A stretch of DNA of 17,500 nucleotides, taken from the NCBI GenBank assembly GCA_015478945.1, contig JABUQX010130955.1, positions 1-17,500 of the forward strand, read 5' to 3'. The stretch comes from Trachelipus rathkii (lineage: Eukaryota > Arthropoda > Malacostraca > Isopoda > Trachelipodidae). The notes under the pieces were generated by a model, which ran no database searches, had not been told where the DNA came from, and was given only the letters and a program-made list of their open reading frames with translations. This document shows positions 1 to 10,353 of this stretch, in pieces; position 1 is the first letter of the stretch, and each line of letters opens with the position of its first letter. Made by a program: the position numbers and the translations under genes.

Positions 1-300
1 GGAGAAACTTATAATAAGCATTGATTATACTAATCCTAAATATAATTTAAAATAAAATAATAATTAATATATGTATATATTATATATTATTAACTATATA
101 GTAGTAATATATATATAGTTATCTATATATATATATACTATTAATATACTAATATATATGATATATATATATATAATAATATATAAGGTTTCCATTTCTA
201 TATATACTAATATATATATATATAGTAAGTATACTATATAGTAATATGTATATATATTAATCATTATTTATAGTATAGTATACGTAGTGATATATTATTA
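1..300. repeat. Interrupted (TA)n/(TAA)n AT-rich array
   Basis: The stretch is almost entirely A and T, built of alternating TATATA runs broken by single extra A or T bases and a few G or C. No reading frame or RNA structure is supported. It is the first of a series of similar arrays in the left half of the window. The irregular spacing suggests an old, slipping microsatellite rather than a clean tandem satellite. Confidence 0.85.
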
Positions 301-840
301 AACGTCACTTTGAACCTAAATGGATAAAACAGGTTGAGCACTTTTATGGTTATATTTTTTATTCGTTTATACTATGTATTATTATTACAGTTTTAGAACA
401 AAATTTTTTAGTTTTCACTTGTTGTTTTTATTTTTTTTATTTTTTTAACTACATTGACCGTGTTACGATAAAAAAGTTTCTAAAGATATTAAAAGTGCAT
501 TAAGAAACAATGAGTAAATTATAAACGAATAGTACTTTTATCATTTATAATTGTGAAGTTCTATTACTTTTTTTTTCTTATTTGCTAGAAAGAACCCGGA
601 GTGGGAGGATGCATAAATTGTTAATCAAATTTATTACTCTAAATACTTTTTCATTAATCCAGTAATTCAACTATAGGCTAACTTACATAATTTATATATT
701 ATTTTCCTATAGAATTAAATGGAGCATTTAATGTATATTATAGAGAAAGATAAAGGAGTACTCCAAGATCACTATATGCGTAGTTAGAGAGTTTTAAGAA
801 AGTTAATAACTAATAACATATATAAATAATCTTATTTATG
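301..840. other. Mixed AT-rich island, no gene seen
   Basis: This is AT-rich sequence of ordinary complexity between two TA arrays. It contains T-rich tracts around 410-450 and 565-580 and a slightly GC-richer spot near 590-610. No open frame of useful length, splice-bounded exon or transposon terminus was found. Confidence 0.5.
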
Positions 841-1435
841 TAAATATAAATACATTTGTACACTGTATACGATCTTATATATGTAAAATTTTATAGTAAT
901 ATTAATATGATATCACTACTATTACTAAATATATTTAATATATATTATATTACATATTAATATATATATATTATGATTATACTATTATATTATATCATAC
1001 TTTAATTTATTCTTTTTATATTTAATAAGTATTATATTAATATTATTTAAATTTAATATATATTTATTATTTAATATTATATTTATTATTAATTATCTAT
1101 TAATTTAATTAATACTTATATTTATTTATTATTATTAATTATATTATTAATTATTTATATATATTATATTATTAATTTAATTTATTATATAATTATTAAT
1201 ATTAATATTTATAATTATTATTATTATTACTATTTATATTATTATTATTATTACTTATTACTATTATATATATTTATTAATTATTATTATCTGATAATAA
1301 TAAGTTAGTATTATTACTTGTTATATTATTATATTATTAATATATATATTATATTATTAATTATTATATTAATTAATTTATCATTATAATTTATTATTAT
1401 TATATTATAATTACTTTATATTTAATTAAATGTTG
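841..1435. repeat. AT-rich array with (ATT)n stretches
   Basis: The region is almost pure A and T. The first part is TA-dominated and the second is ATT/TTA-dominated, with short (ATT)n runs at about 1211-1262. Interruptions are frequent, so there is no exact higher-order period that I can see by eye. Confidence 0.8.
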
Positions 1436-1477
1436 GTACGGCGTAACACCGGGAACCCTTATATCTCCAATGAATTC

Positions 1478-1499
1478 GGGGGTTTCATTACAAACCCCC
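1478..1499. other. GC-rich perfect inverted repeat (hairpin)
   Basis: GGGGGTTT at 1478-1485 is followed by a 6-base loop (CATTAC) and AAACCCCC at 1492-1499, an exact 8-bp stem. It sits in a roughly 105-bp island (about 1435-1540) of mixed sequence between two nearly pure AT arrays. The island could be a small inserted element or a recombination scar. Its function is unknown. Confidence 0.6.
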
Positions 1500-1545
1500 A
1501 CAGTATGGTTCTTGAGTCTATAGGTAGTGAAATTGATTTAATAAA

Positions 1546-2268
1546 TATTTAATTAAGTATATTTAATATATATATATATTATATATTAAGTATATATCTA
1601 TAATAATTATTCAATATATCATATTAATATATATAATATTATAGTATAGCATATATATATATATTAATCATAATATATTAATATATATCATATATTATGT
1701 ATTATATTAAATATATATAATACATATATAATATATATATATCGGATTAATATATATTAATGTTGATAGTATTATATATATAGTATATTATATATATATT
1801 ACTGTTAATATTAATATTATTATATATATAATATTATTTTATATTAATAAATTACAATATTAATATAATATTAACTAAAAATTGTCATTATATATTTTAA
1901 TATGTAAAATATATCGATATAAGTATATATATTAATACATACTATATATATATATTAAATATATACGTATAATATAATAATATATATATATAAATATATA
2001 ATATAATTATTAATACTATATATATATATTGATATTATATATATATATATACTATTAATATATATATATGTAATATTAATATATATAATATATAATATAT
2101 ATATAGTATATATCGTAATATATATCATATATACTTATATATATCATTATTAATATATTATAATAATTTATAAATAATATATATACTATATTTAACATAG
2201 TGTATATAATATATATATATATACTATATTATATATAGTATTATATATTAATATATATATGTACTATT
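1546..2268. repeat. Interrupted (TA)n array
   Basis: About 720 bp consist almost entirely of TATATA and TAATATA strings. Near-identical phrases such as ACTATTAATATA recur, as they do in the other arrays of this window. There is no coding potential, since every frame is full of stops. Confidence 0.85.
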
Positions 2269-2955
2269 TAGGGTGCACATGAGTACATTTTATTACTATA
2301 GTCTTTTGATATGAAGGTCACTCCTTCTTGTTATTTATTATTCTTTTAATTTATTTTATACTAATTATTTATCTTGATTTTAACAGATCTCAAGAGACCC
2401 AACTTCCAAGAGCCAACCTTGCATATATATACTTTGTATATTACTTGATTCAACTTATTTTATAAAAACTCATAATTTTATTAGTTATTGTTATATATTT
2501 TTATGTATATATAGGTGACTACCAACAACTGTAATTGAATCTAGTATTATGAATTACCTCATTAAAATACTCATGTTATGTAGTAGAGTTTAGTCCTCTT
2601 TGTAGTTAAGAATTTGTCGACATTTTATCCAACATTTCCTACGAAGTACTTATTAATAGATTTCATATACGATTAGTATACAAATTTATAATTTTAAATT
2701 ATTTTGTCATATTATTTAATGACTCACTTTGATAAAATCTGTTGTTTTACATAATAAAGCATGACTGAGGTGATACTTGTCAAGCTTTCAATATAAGGCT
2801 TATTATATATTTTATCCTATATTTAATTTTGTTAGGTAACAGGCTAGAATGTTTTACGAACCTTGAACTATTATAAAATCCAGAATTAGTGCATCTCCGT
2901 CATCCAGATAATTTTTTTTTTCGGGGGGGCCAAAAAAAATCATATCGTTTATTTT
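2269..2955. other. Mixed AT-rich island, no gene seen
   Basis: This ordinary-complexity AT-rich sequence begins abruptly with a GGGTGCACATGAG stretch after the TA array. I find no exon-like frame or RNA gene. The only notable structure is the T-tract, G-tract and A-tract hairpin near its right end, listed separately. Confidence 0.5.
2911..2940. other. Homopolymer hairpin around a G7 loop
   Basis: An A followed by ten T (2911-2921), then C, seven G and CC, then eight A and a T (2932-2940). The outer nine bases on each side are exact reverse complements, giving an A/T stem with a G-rich loop of about 12 bases. Runs like this also occur near the ends of hAT-like non-autonomous elements, but no terminus is visible here. 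Confidence 0.5.
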
Positions 2956-3422
2956 TTAAAATTATATATATATATATATATATTGATATATAATAATATA
3001 TTTAATATATTATATATAATATATAATATATATATACTTAATTAGTAAATACATACTTAATATACTTAATTATATATATATATTATATATATATATATAC
3101 TAATATATATACTATATACTATAAATATTATATATATATTTAATATATATATTATATATATTAGTTTTTATATATTATTATTTATTAATATATAATACTA
3201 TATACTGATATAGTATTATATAGTATAGTATATATATCATAGTTAATATTATTATTATATTATACTAGTACTATTAAATATATATATATATATATAATAT
3301 ATATATATATAATACTTAAATATAGTAATATACTATATATATATATATTTATATTAGTATATATATATAAGTATAATATATACGTATATATATATATATA
3401 TATATATTTATAATATATATAA
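2956..3422. repeat. Interrupted (TA)n array
   Basis: This is a TA-dominated array of about 465 bp with uninterrupted TA runs of 20 bp or more near 2966-2983 and 3386-3408. Single-base interruptions break it elsewhere. No gene content was found. Confidence 0.85.
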
Positions 3423-4320
3423 AGTTAGGGATGGTACAAAAATATTATAACATTCCTATAAGATAAATATGGAGTGAAGTAATTTATATAGAAATATTAC
3501 TAAAATTCTTTTTCTTAAAATATTAAATTGTTAAATATTAACTTGCCTTGACACGTGAGAGTGAATGGACGAAGTATCTATAGAGATACATACTCATTCA
3601 TTCAATTTATTTGATTTATCAATAATTCGATAGTATTATTAATGAGATAGGAGGGACACGTCCGAAAGCTAATGATCTTTCACTATCTACCAGATAGTAT
3701 ATTTATCTCAGATACGGTATACTTTTCACAGCTTTCATCACCTTTTGATTACTTAAAAATCATGTTAAAACATATATATAGTAACCCAGAGATCAAAATG
3801 CTATTTATATAGTAAGCGATGTGTACTGGCCCAGACAACAGAGAAGATGTAACAAATAATAAATATAAGGATATATAGATATATGTGACTTCAAGTGAAA
3901 TCAGAACAACTACGTGAGTGTACATCTATGAGCATTTAGTTTGGTGGAGTGAACTGCTGGCAGTGTTTTACAGAAGTTAATTTAATTAATCTAATAAATC
4001 AATTCACACATAGTAAAAAGAACTTCGATAACTTATGTTTCTGTTTTGCCTCATCTAAATTCTATTTTGGGCTTTCGAGATCTGCACTACCTGGTAAATA
4101 TTACCCCATCTTTTATCTTCTCGTCTATATTAGTCCCATATTAACATCCGTTTAAAATGAAGTAAAGCGTTAGACGCAATTATTCAGTTAAATTTGATGA
4201 ATGTTCGTAAATTTTGTAGAGACGCCATACAAGAAATATATTGCAAGAGTATACAAATTTGAACGAAATAGCACTCTTTTTTACTTATCTATTCTATTAT
4301 GCATGTTTTATTAATCGAAC
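3423..4320. other. Mixed AT-rich island, no gene supported
   Basis: Roughly 900 bp of AT-rich but non-repetitive sequence. A 68-codon plus-strand frame at 3949-4155 is open, but it has no recognisable domain, no clear composition difference from its surroundings and no convincing splice boundaries, so I do not call it a gene. A small imperfect hairpin (GTATCT/AGATAC) lies near 3572-3587. Confidence 0.5.
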
Positions 4321-4950
4321 ACTGTGTGATGGCTTTTCTGGCCGCCCCTCTATATCAATCCCCCACCGTCCCTCCTGCTAAATTTGCAGGGTGCCTCGCT
4401 ACGGCTCGCCGGGTCCGATAATGATTGTTGAATTGATTTTTTTTAAACACTATAGAAAAGTTATTCTTAGCATGTCAAATTTAAAACACAACCAAGATAA
4501 TTTAATTTCTTGAGAACATTTTAGAAGACCCTGAGATAAACATCAGAACGGTTAGAAATTATATACAAAAAACAAAGTTCATCATGAATTACGGGATGAC
4601 GACTTATCCATTTCATTCAAAAAATCATCCACATTGAACTACATATATTAATGTTAGATACCATTTTCTCTGGATGGATTATACCTAAAAGGATATTATA
4701 TAGATATTATTATACACTACATATGAAACAAAAGGAACAACGAGATTTGTTCCTGACAGGCGACAGCAGAGAGATAAGTTACATAAATTAATATATAAAT
4801 TATTAAATATTTTACTTCTGGCACTTATAAATATTGTATTAATTGGATTACTGACAATTAACTCCCACCATAATTACTATATTAGAGTCTCAGAAAATAT
4901 TCGGGGAGGGGAGCATTGGCCCCCTGGCCACCCCTAACCATACGCCACTG
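4321..4950. mobile_element. Possible decayed hAT-like non-autonomous element
   Basis: The right edge ends in CGCCACTG (4943-4950), preceded by a C-rich stretch. On the minus strand this reads CAGTGGCGTATGG followed by G-rich sequence, a form I associate with terminal repeats of hAT-like non-autonomous elements in animal genomes. A GC-rich patch at about 4331-4425 contains CTGGCCGCCCCT (4338-4349), which matches CTGGCCACCCCT (4924-4935) in the right end at 11 of 12 positions. No clear left inverted repeat or 8-bp target duplication could be confirmed, because the right flank is TA array. The boundaries are therefore uncertain. Confidence 0.3.
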
Positions 4951-5340
4951 TATATAATATATATACCATCTAACATATAATATAATAATATTAATCTATT
5001 TATATATATAATTAATATTAATAATTAAAATCCATCCACCACTTTTCATTTTATACATTGACATTGATTGATATACTATTATATATGTAAACTTTTCTAA
5101 TTATTATGATTATATATTTAGTATAAGTACCCCCCCCTCACTCATCATAATAGTATATCAAATATATATATAATAATCATCACCACTATTATATATTTAA
5201 AATAATATAAATAATTATTACCACATCTTTTTTTTTATTATATATACAATATATTTATTAATTTGTAATAAACACACACATCCAAAATATATATTTAATA
5301 ATATATATCTACATTATTATAATACTTATTAACCATATAT
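4951..5340. repeat. AT-rich array with C-interrupted segments
   Basis: TA/TAA-rich sequence begins directly after the CGCCACTG terminus and carries scattered C-rich interruptions (for example a C8 run near 5130). No reading frame was found. If the terminus is real, an element has inserted at or into a TA array. Confidence 0.7.
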
Positions 5341-5529
5341 TAGCCCAGCAGCACACCAGATAGAGAACTAAAGTCGGAAACCATTTATTGGATCAACGTA
5401 TTCGGCTACATTGAACCATCATCATACTTAAAAATATAAAATTCAACAAAATTATAACAGTGAACAAACATGAATAATAATAATACATAATATAAACATA
5501 TAAAAAAAAACAGCAACTATCATTAAATA

Positions 5530-5587
5530 TAAATAATAATAATGAATAATAATAATAATACATAATCAATAATAATAATAATAATAG
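5530..5587. repeat. (AAT)n microsatellite
   Basis: The trinucleotide AAT is repeated many times with a few interruptions (GAAT, CATAATC). A shorter run of the same motif lies at about 5470-5490. This is a distinct motif from the TA arrays around it. Confidence 0.85.
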
Positions 5588-5845
5588 GAGTAATAAAATG
5601 AAATTAAAATGTCACCCCACAGTACGAAAGTTGTTTCTGCTCCGTCGGGAGAGTGATCCCTATTATTCATGTCTGGTATTGGCGGAACGATCGGTGTACA
5701 TTGAGGGAAGTGGAACATTGGGAAGAGGGCTTTTCTCAAAACATCTAAACGCCACATCAAATTCACTTTCCTTACTCGATTAATAATTTTATAATGTCAA
5801 TTTTATTCCAGCTTAAAGATGCTATGCCATGCACACACTGTTAGG
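5588..5845. other. Mixed-composition island, no gene supported
   Basis: About 200 bp of balanced composition sit between the AAT array and the next TA array. Overlapping open frames of 61 codons (plus, 5598-5783) and 66 codons (minus, 5566-5766) exist, but the minus one ends in translated microsatellite and neither shows a recognisable domain. It may be a fragment of a dispersed repeat. I cannot name it. Confidence 0.45.
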
Positions 5846-6265
5846 TCGTGGAATATATATATAATATATATCTCTATCCCATATATGATCATATTGAAAA
5901 CAAGACAAAATAGCTATTCACTTTTTTGTAAAATTTAGTATATCATACTAATATATACTAGTATTATATATATATATAGTATACCATAATACTATAACTT
6001 ATCATTATTCCATCTATATATATAATATATATATATATAGATATATATTATATATAACTATTATAATATCTAATATATATATATAATATATATATATACC
6101 TCCTCACAAAACCCCATATTTACTCCCATATATATATATATATAATATCATATTAATATAATAATTACTAAATTATAAGTATTAAATATATACTTAAGTA
6201 TATATTGATTATATATATATTCATACTATATATATAGTATAGATAATATATTATATACTATATAT
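5846..6265. repeat. Interrupted (TA)n array
   Basis: TA-dominated sequence with self-complementary segments, such as the stretch around 6014-6055 where TA runs flank short TAG/CTA interruptions. Such arrays can form cruciforms and are prone to length change. There is no coding content. Confidence 0.8.
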
Positions 6266-6690
6266 ATTCAAGTGGTGGTTAAGTTAACGTAGGATAGCTG
6301 GGTAGGTATATACACGTTTAGCACCGTTATCTCTTATATTTTACAGAACAAAATAATTTAAAAGAAAAAAACATCACAATAACAATGAGTTAACTAAGTT
6401 AAGTGATTATGAAGAAAATCTATATTGATAACTACAAAATCGTCAAAACGTTTATATCGCTGAAAAAAAAATAAGGCTTTTAAAAAATTTATGCTTAGCC
6501 TGCCTATCTACTGCATAACTTGGCTACCTAAAGTACGCGTAGCTGAAATAAAAAATATCTCCTATATTGCAATGATTAATTTGAACGCGAGGCGAGCCTG
6601 CTCTTCGTTGGCGTTGTTGGCCATATAGTCGGGTATTTTTTTAAACTTATTCTTTGGAGAACCGTTTTCTGAGCTTGCAATTTTAATAAT
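6266..6690. other. Mixed island, no gene seen
   Basis: About 425 bp of ordinary sequence, with a GC-richer part at about 6585-6640. No frame, splice-bounded exon, RNA gene or transposon end could be supported. Confidence 0.5.
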
Positions 6691-7060
6691 GTCATTATTA
6701 TTATTTTATTTAATTTATTTATATTTACTTTATTTATTTAACTATATCAATAAATTATGATATATAAAATAAATAAATAAATATACTAAATTACAATATA
6801 AATTAAAAGTAAATAAAATTAAATATATATATATATATATATATATACATAAATATATTATTATGATACTATATATATAATACTTAAGTTATATTAATAT
6901 ATTTAAATAATTATATATAATATAATATATATACTATATATACGTATAATAATAATATTAAACGTTATATATATATATATACTATATATATAGTTAATAT
7001 ATATATATATATGTAATATATATAATATATAGTTATAGATATATGATTAACTATATATAT
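6691..7060. repeat. AT-rich array, (TA)n and (TAAA/TTTA)n
   Basis: The array begins with TTTA/TAAA-type repeats (about 6700-6810) and continues as TA runs of up to about 24 bp near 6823-6846. No gene is present. Confidence 0.8.
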
Positions 7061-7116
7061 ATATACTGATAACAGGTATCTTTGCCTATCACCAATGTAA
7101 AAACTATCTAACCTAG

Positions 7117-7276
7117 CGCCACTGTTATAAATTATTAATTATATTAATATTTAAGTTATATATATATATATATACTATCTATATATATAGGTAGTATATA
7201 TTTACTATATAATACTATATATATACATCAGGTAAGGTTATGAGGTAATATATATAACTACCTCTACTCAGTGGCG
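7117..7276. repeat. TA array bounded by inverted CGCCACTG/CAGTGGCG octamers
   Basis: CGCCACTG at 7117-7124 and its exact reverse complement CAGTGGCG at 7269-7276 enclose 144 bp of mostly TA-rich sequence. The octamer is the same as at 4943-4950. For a conventional element with CAGTGGCG at its left end, these two copies point outward. They may therefore be the facing ends of two separate decayed elements rather than the two ends of one. Confidence 0.4.
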
Positions 7277-7305
7277 ACTCCAGCAACTTTTTTTTACTAC
7301 TCGTG

Positions 7306-7350
7306 CTCTTCTCTCCTCTCTCTCTCTCTCCTCGCTCGATCTCTCTCTCT
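7306..7350. repeat. (CT)n polypyrimidine microsatellite
   Basis: A run of CT dinucleotides with a few interruptions (CTCG, GATC) immediately follows the CAGTGGCG octamer region. This is a common arthropod microsatellite type. It is the only substantial CT array in the window. Confidence 0.85.
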
Positions 7351-8962
7351 ATATATATTAAGTGTAGGGTGTCTCACGCGTACATAGCGCACGTATATAC
7401 TCAGCGACAATATCATTTCACTATACGACTGAAAATATACGTAAGGTCCCGAGCCTAGCCTCTATACTACCGCACCTAATTCATAGATCATCATATCACT
7501 ACTATATTCCGCTAATATATATACTAGCCTAAGTCCGCACCTACAGTGTATCAACATACTTCGGCGAAGTGGTCCATTAGCGAATCGCCATTCTTTCGTG
7601 CTTTATTTAAACCGTAATTTCCTAATTTGCGCTCGGATTCTATGATTCACACTTTAATAATAATAGTCATATGTACATTACTTTTTTTTTTCCTTCTTAT
7701 AAACTCTAGTTATTTTTATAACTGATATATATGTATATATTATTTATTTGTTTTAATTAAATATTTTTTGTTATAAAATATTATTAATTATGGCTTAAAA
7801 AAAAACACATATCAATTTATAATATTTATCTTTATTTATACATAATTAATTTTAGTACTGCTAATCAAACTTGACAGAAATGATACTCACGGCACAATTG
7901 CATATTTTGAGGGTGCACGGATTGTCTATTTATTTAAAATCGGTGTTAAAATAGTGACCGTTATTTATATTACTGCGGAAATATCTTACTCCCTTTTTCC
8001 GGGATTAAAATTTTTGCATTAAGATCTTAATATATTTATTATGTTAGATACTTACTATATTCATTTATTTGACCGAACTTTAAGCACACAAAAATGCATC
8101 TTAGACAACTGAGCAATGAGAACTTAAAGGAATAGCGGACTATATAAAGATTCATAGTTTGGTTAAGAGTGGAAGACGAATTTTCTTAAAAATGAAATAT
8201 GCCACTTGACAGTTCGGAAGAGCTGTTAAACTGAGAAGCCATAGACTTCTCATTCTCAACTTAAAGAGATTAACAAAATTATAAATTTAGTTCTTTTCAA
8301 TAAAATAAAATAGCATGTATGATGAAATAATCGGATGAGCAGCAAAATTTTTGTTTTTAAAACAGGAAAAGAATATAAAATTAAATAAACAAAAAAAACA
8401 GGAACTACTTTATATAGTTTCTGACCAGAGTATATTGGATGAGAATCTTGACACGGTCAGACTATATGAAGAAGAACCTTCGCTTGGTTTCCAGGATCAG
8501 AGATTCTCCCCCGACACTGTTTTTAATTCCCATGTAGGATTGTGACTGGCCTAGCAAACGGAAAATCAACTTTCACTTGATTGTGAAGTTTCTGAACCAG
8601 TTTTGGTTGCCTTAAAATACATCTAGTCTACTTCTGGGAGATGAAACGAAGCTATCTGTTCCAATACAGAAATACAAGATTATTGCAGTTATACGAAAGG
8701 AATTTTCAGCCATATAATATAGACGATGGTATTTTAAAACTTTGATACGTATTATTGGAGTGTTAGCGTTTTAAATCACTTTAAAAATCTTTAGGGTTCC
8801 ATGACAAACCTTGTACAAAACCTGTTAAAAATACTAATTAATTAAATAATAAAAGTTAAAAAACTATAATTTTATAGAATTTTTGGTAAATATAAAATTA
8901 GATTTCAAAAAATAGTTTTGATAAAGTATAAAAACAAAATGAAGTATTTTGAAAATCTTTAC
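7351..8962. other. Non-repetitive stretch, no secure gene; downstream of IR exons
   Basis: About 1.6 kb of mostly ordinary AT-rich sequence. On the minus strand it lies downstream of the two ionotropic-receptor exons, so the receptor's last exons (rest of the second ligand-binding lobe and TM4) could be here. I looked for minus-strand frames behind AG acceptors near 8520 and 8690 and found none that read convincingly as receptor sequence. A 64-codon plus-strand frame at 8351-8545 is open but unrecognised. A small hairpin (GAGAAG/CTTCTC) lies at 8233-8251. Confidence 0.45.
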
Positions 8963-9180
8963 TCTGAAATAATCTTTAATTGCCGAATACTTATTAACTC
9001 CAACTTTCCAATGAGGCAAATTTTTTAAATCTTCCGTTGACCGAAAAGGAAAAAGTGGCTTCAGAGTAGCGAGAAATGACACAAGAACAGCTGAGTAGAA
9101 TGTTATTATGAGAAATGCCACTATAGACCAGACGAAGAGAAGAGTCTTGCACGAGAGCATGGAAGGGACCCTGGCATTGC
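8963..9180 (-). CDS. Ionotropic receptor exon: pore end, TM3 and start of S2
   Basis: This exon encodes about 72 residues of an ionotropic-glutamate-receptor-family channel, most likely an arthropod ionotropic receptor (IR), a chemosensory-type cation channel subunit of the dendritic or neuronal membrane. After the pore-loop glycine comes NARVPSMLSCKTLLFVWS, then a hydrophobic TM3 ending FYSAVLVSFLA. That corresponds to the SYTANLAAFLT gate segment of canonical receptors. PFRSTEDLKNL and VGVNKYSAIKDYF follow, matching the usual (P)F.S.EDL and G...S start of lobe S2. The acceptor reads TTTTCTACAG. The donor reads TTCAGA|GTAAAG, leaving phase 0. The divergent gate sequence points to an IR rather than an AMPA/kainate/NMDA receptor. 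The gene is incomplete in the window, and whether it is functional cannot be judged. Confidence 0.82.
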
Positions 9181-9342
9181 CTGTAGAAAAATGAGACATT
9201 GCATGAAAAATAACTGAACAATTTGATCATTTTAAATATATTTTCTCTATGAGAAACTTTTTACAGAGTGATATAGATATCTCCTTTCCATTTTCACCTT
9301 TTTCAAGGGAGAATATATGAAAAATGATTAAAGATTCCTTAC
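9181..9342 (-). other. 162-bp phase-1 intron of the ionotropic receptor gene
   Basis: On the minus strand the donor is CAAG|GTAAGG at 9343/9342 and the acceptor is TTTTCTACAG|GC at 9181/9180, preceded by a T-rich tract. Joining the flanking exons restores a glycine codon (G|GC) and the uninterrupted channel motif LLLQQGNARVPSML. That is strong internal evidence that this is a genuine splice junction. The intron itself contains stops in the receptor frame. Confidence 0.82.
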
Positions 9343-9456
9343 CTTGCTGTAATAGAAGAATAAAAATATTCCAAATGGCACTGGTTGGCAATAAATAAAC
9401 AATATCTCTCAGCATGTACAAGCTCCCAATTTTGGCCAACAACCATAAAAATAAAC
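9343..9456 (-). CDS. Ionotropic receptor exon: end of TM1 and pore loop
   Basis: This 114-bp exon encodes LFLWLLAKIGSLYML, then a short linker, then SAIWNIFILLLQQG. The W.....LLQQG pattern is the re-entrant pore helix ending in the QQG selectivity region of ionotropic glutamate and IR channels. The preceding hydrophobic stretch fits the second half of TM1. The acceptor is AATTATAG|GT, with the exon entered in phase 1 (two bases, GT, complete a codon). The exon ends in phase 1 and joins the next exon in frame. The exon carrying the start of TM1 and the S1 lobe must lie further upstream, above 9456 on the minus strand, beyond the LINE debris that begins about 100 bp away. Confidence 0.78.
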
Positions 9457-9552
9457 CTATAATTATTGAAAAAGATAAAAGTAAGTAAAACTATAGAGAT
9501 TTTTTTTAAATACGAAAACACAAAATTAGATTGGCAACAATAAACATTGCAA

Positions 9553-10353
9553 CATATAGATAAGGAGGAGATAAATGAACTAATGAGAGACCAACGGATA
9601 GATGTCTTGGGGATGGCTGAGACAAGACATTGGGAAGGGATGGAGGAAGAGACTTAGGAAGGATACACTCTGATGTACTATGGAAAAGAAGAGAAAGGAA
9701 GAAAACACAGAGCTGTCATCATAGTGGGACCGAGACTGACGCAGTAAACTCAAGACGTTCGAATGGTAAATGAAAGATTGATGAATTGTACACTGAATGT
9801 AGGTGGAATAAAGTACCACATTTATCAAGTGTATACCCCCTCAGAAAGATTGAAGCGAGGAGGAAAAGTTACAATTCTTAAACCTAAGAAAAGGAGTGCA
9901 GTAATACGGTGGAGGATACGAGCTTGTTGATAGGAGATTTTAATGGTAGCGTAGAGAGAGAGAGCGAGAAGGAATAGAGAATACTCTGGGACCTTTTGGT
10001 GAAGATATCAAAAAGCCAGTGGGAGAAAAATTGATTAATTTTTGTGTCAGGAAATGGTTTGAAGATAATTAATGGATTTTACTATTTTGGTGAGAATAAT
10101 AAATAACGTAAAGGTAATTCCGGATGTGAACTTGGACGGTGACCACAGACTACTATTACCAGATCTGAAAATCAAGAAGATAAGACCACCCCAGAGCAAA
10201 AGAAGAAGAATAATTAAAACTAAAGACCACCAATACAAATGGAAAAAGATTGACTATCAGAGTAGACTGACCGAGAAACTGGAGAGTCGAGCAGAAGGGG
10301 AGACAGTAAACGGAGAGTTAAGATATATAATTAAAGGGAACCGAGAACGCTGA
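9553..10353 (+). mobile_element. Decayed LINE endonuclease domain (5'-truncated remnant)
   Basis: Translation shows the apurinic/apyrimidinic-type endonuclease of a non-LTR retrotransposon, which nicks target DNA for reverse transcription. Visible motifs are DVLGMAETRHW (9601-9633, with the catalytic Glu), a YYGKEEKGR segment, QVYTPS (9826-9843), LLIGDFNGS (GDFN at 9933-9944), MDFTILV in place of the usual IDY box (from 10072) and DGDHRLLLPDL (from 10135, SDH box with Ser replaced by Gly). A basic linker with KIKKIRPP and KRRRIIK follows. Stops at 9655 and 9745, a frame change before GDFN and an apparent internal deletion before the IDY box show that it is dead. The N-terminal start is missing. 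The clade is uncertain. Confidence 0.72.

Noticed and set aside
3949..4155. 68-codon plus-strand open frame
   Set aside because: No recognisable motif, no clear splice or promoter context, and the length is easily reached by chance. It also starts at a non-AUG codon (GTG).
8401..8520. Minus-strand frame GGESLILETKRRFFF as a possible next IR exon
   Set aside because: The acceptor phase does not fit the phase-0 donor at 8963, and the peptide does not clearly match the S2 lobe.
8351..8545. 64-codon plus-strand open frame, preceded by an AG
   Set aside because: It starts at a non-AUG codon, its N-terminus is A-rich low-complexity lysine/asparagine, and the rest matches no family I know. An exon is conceivable but unsupported.
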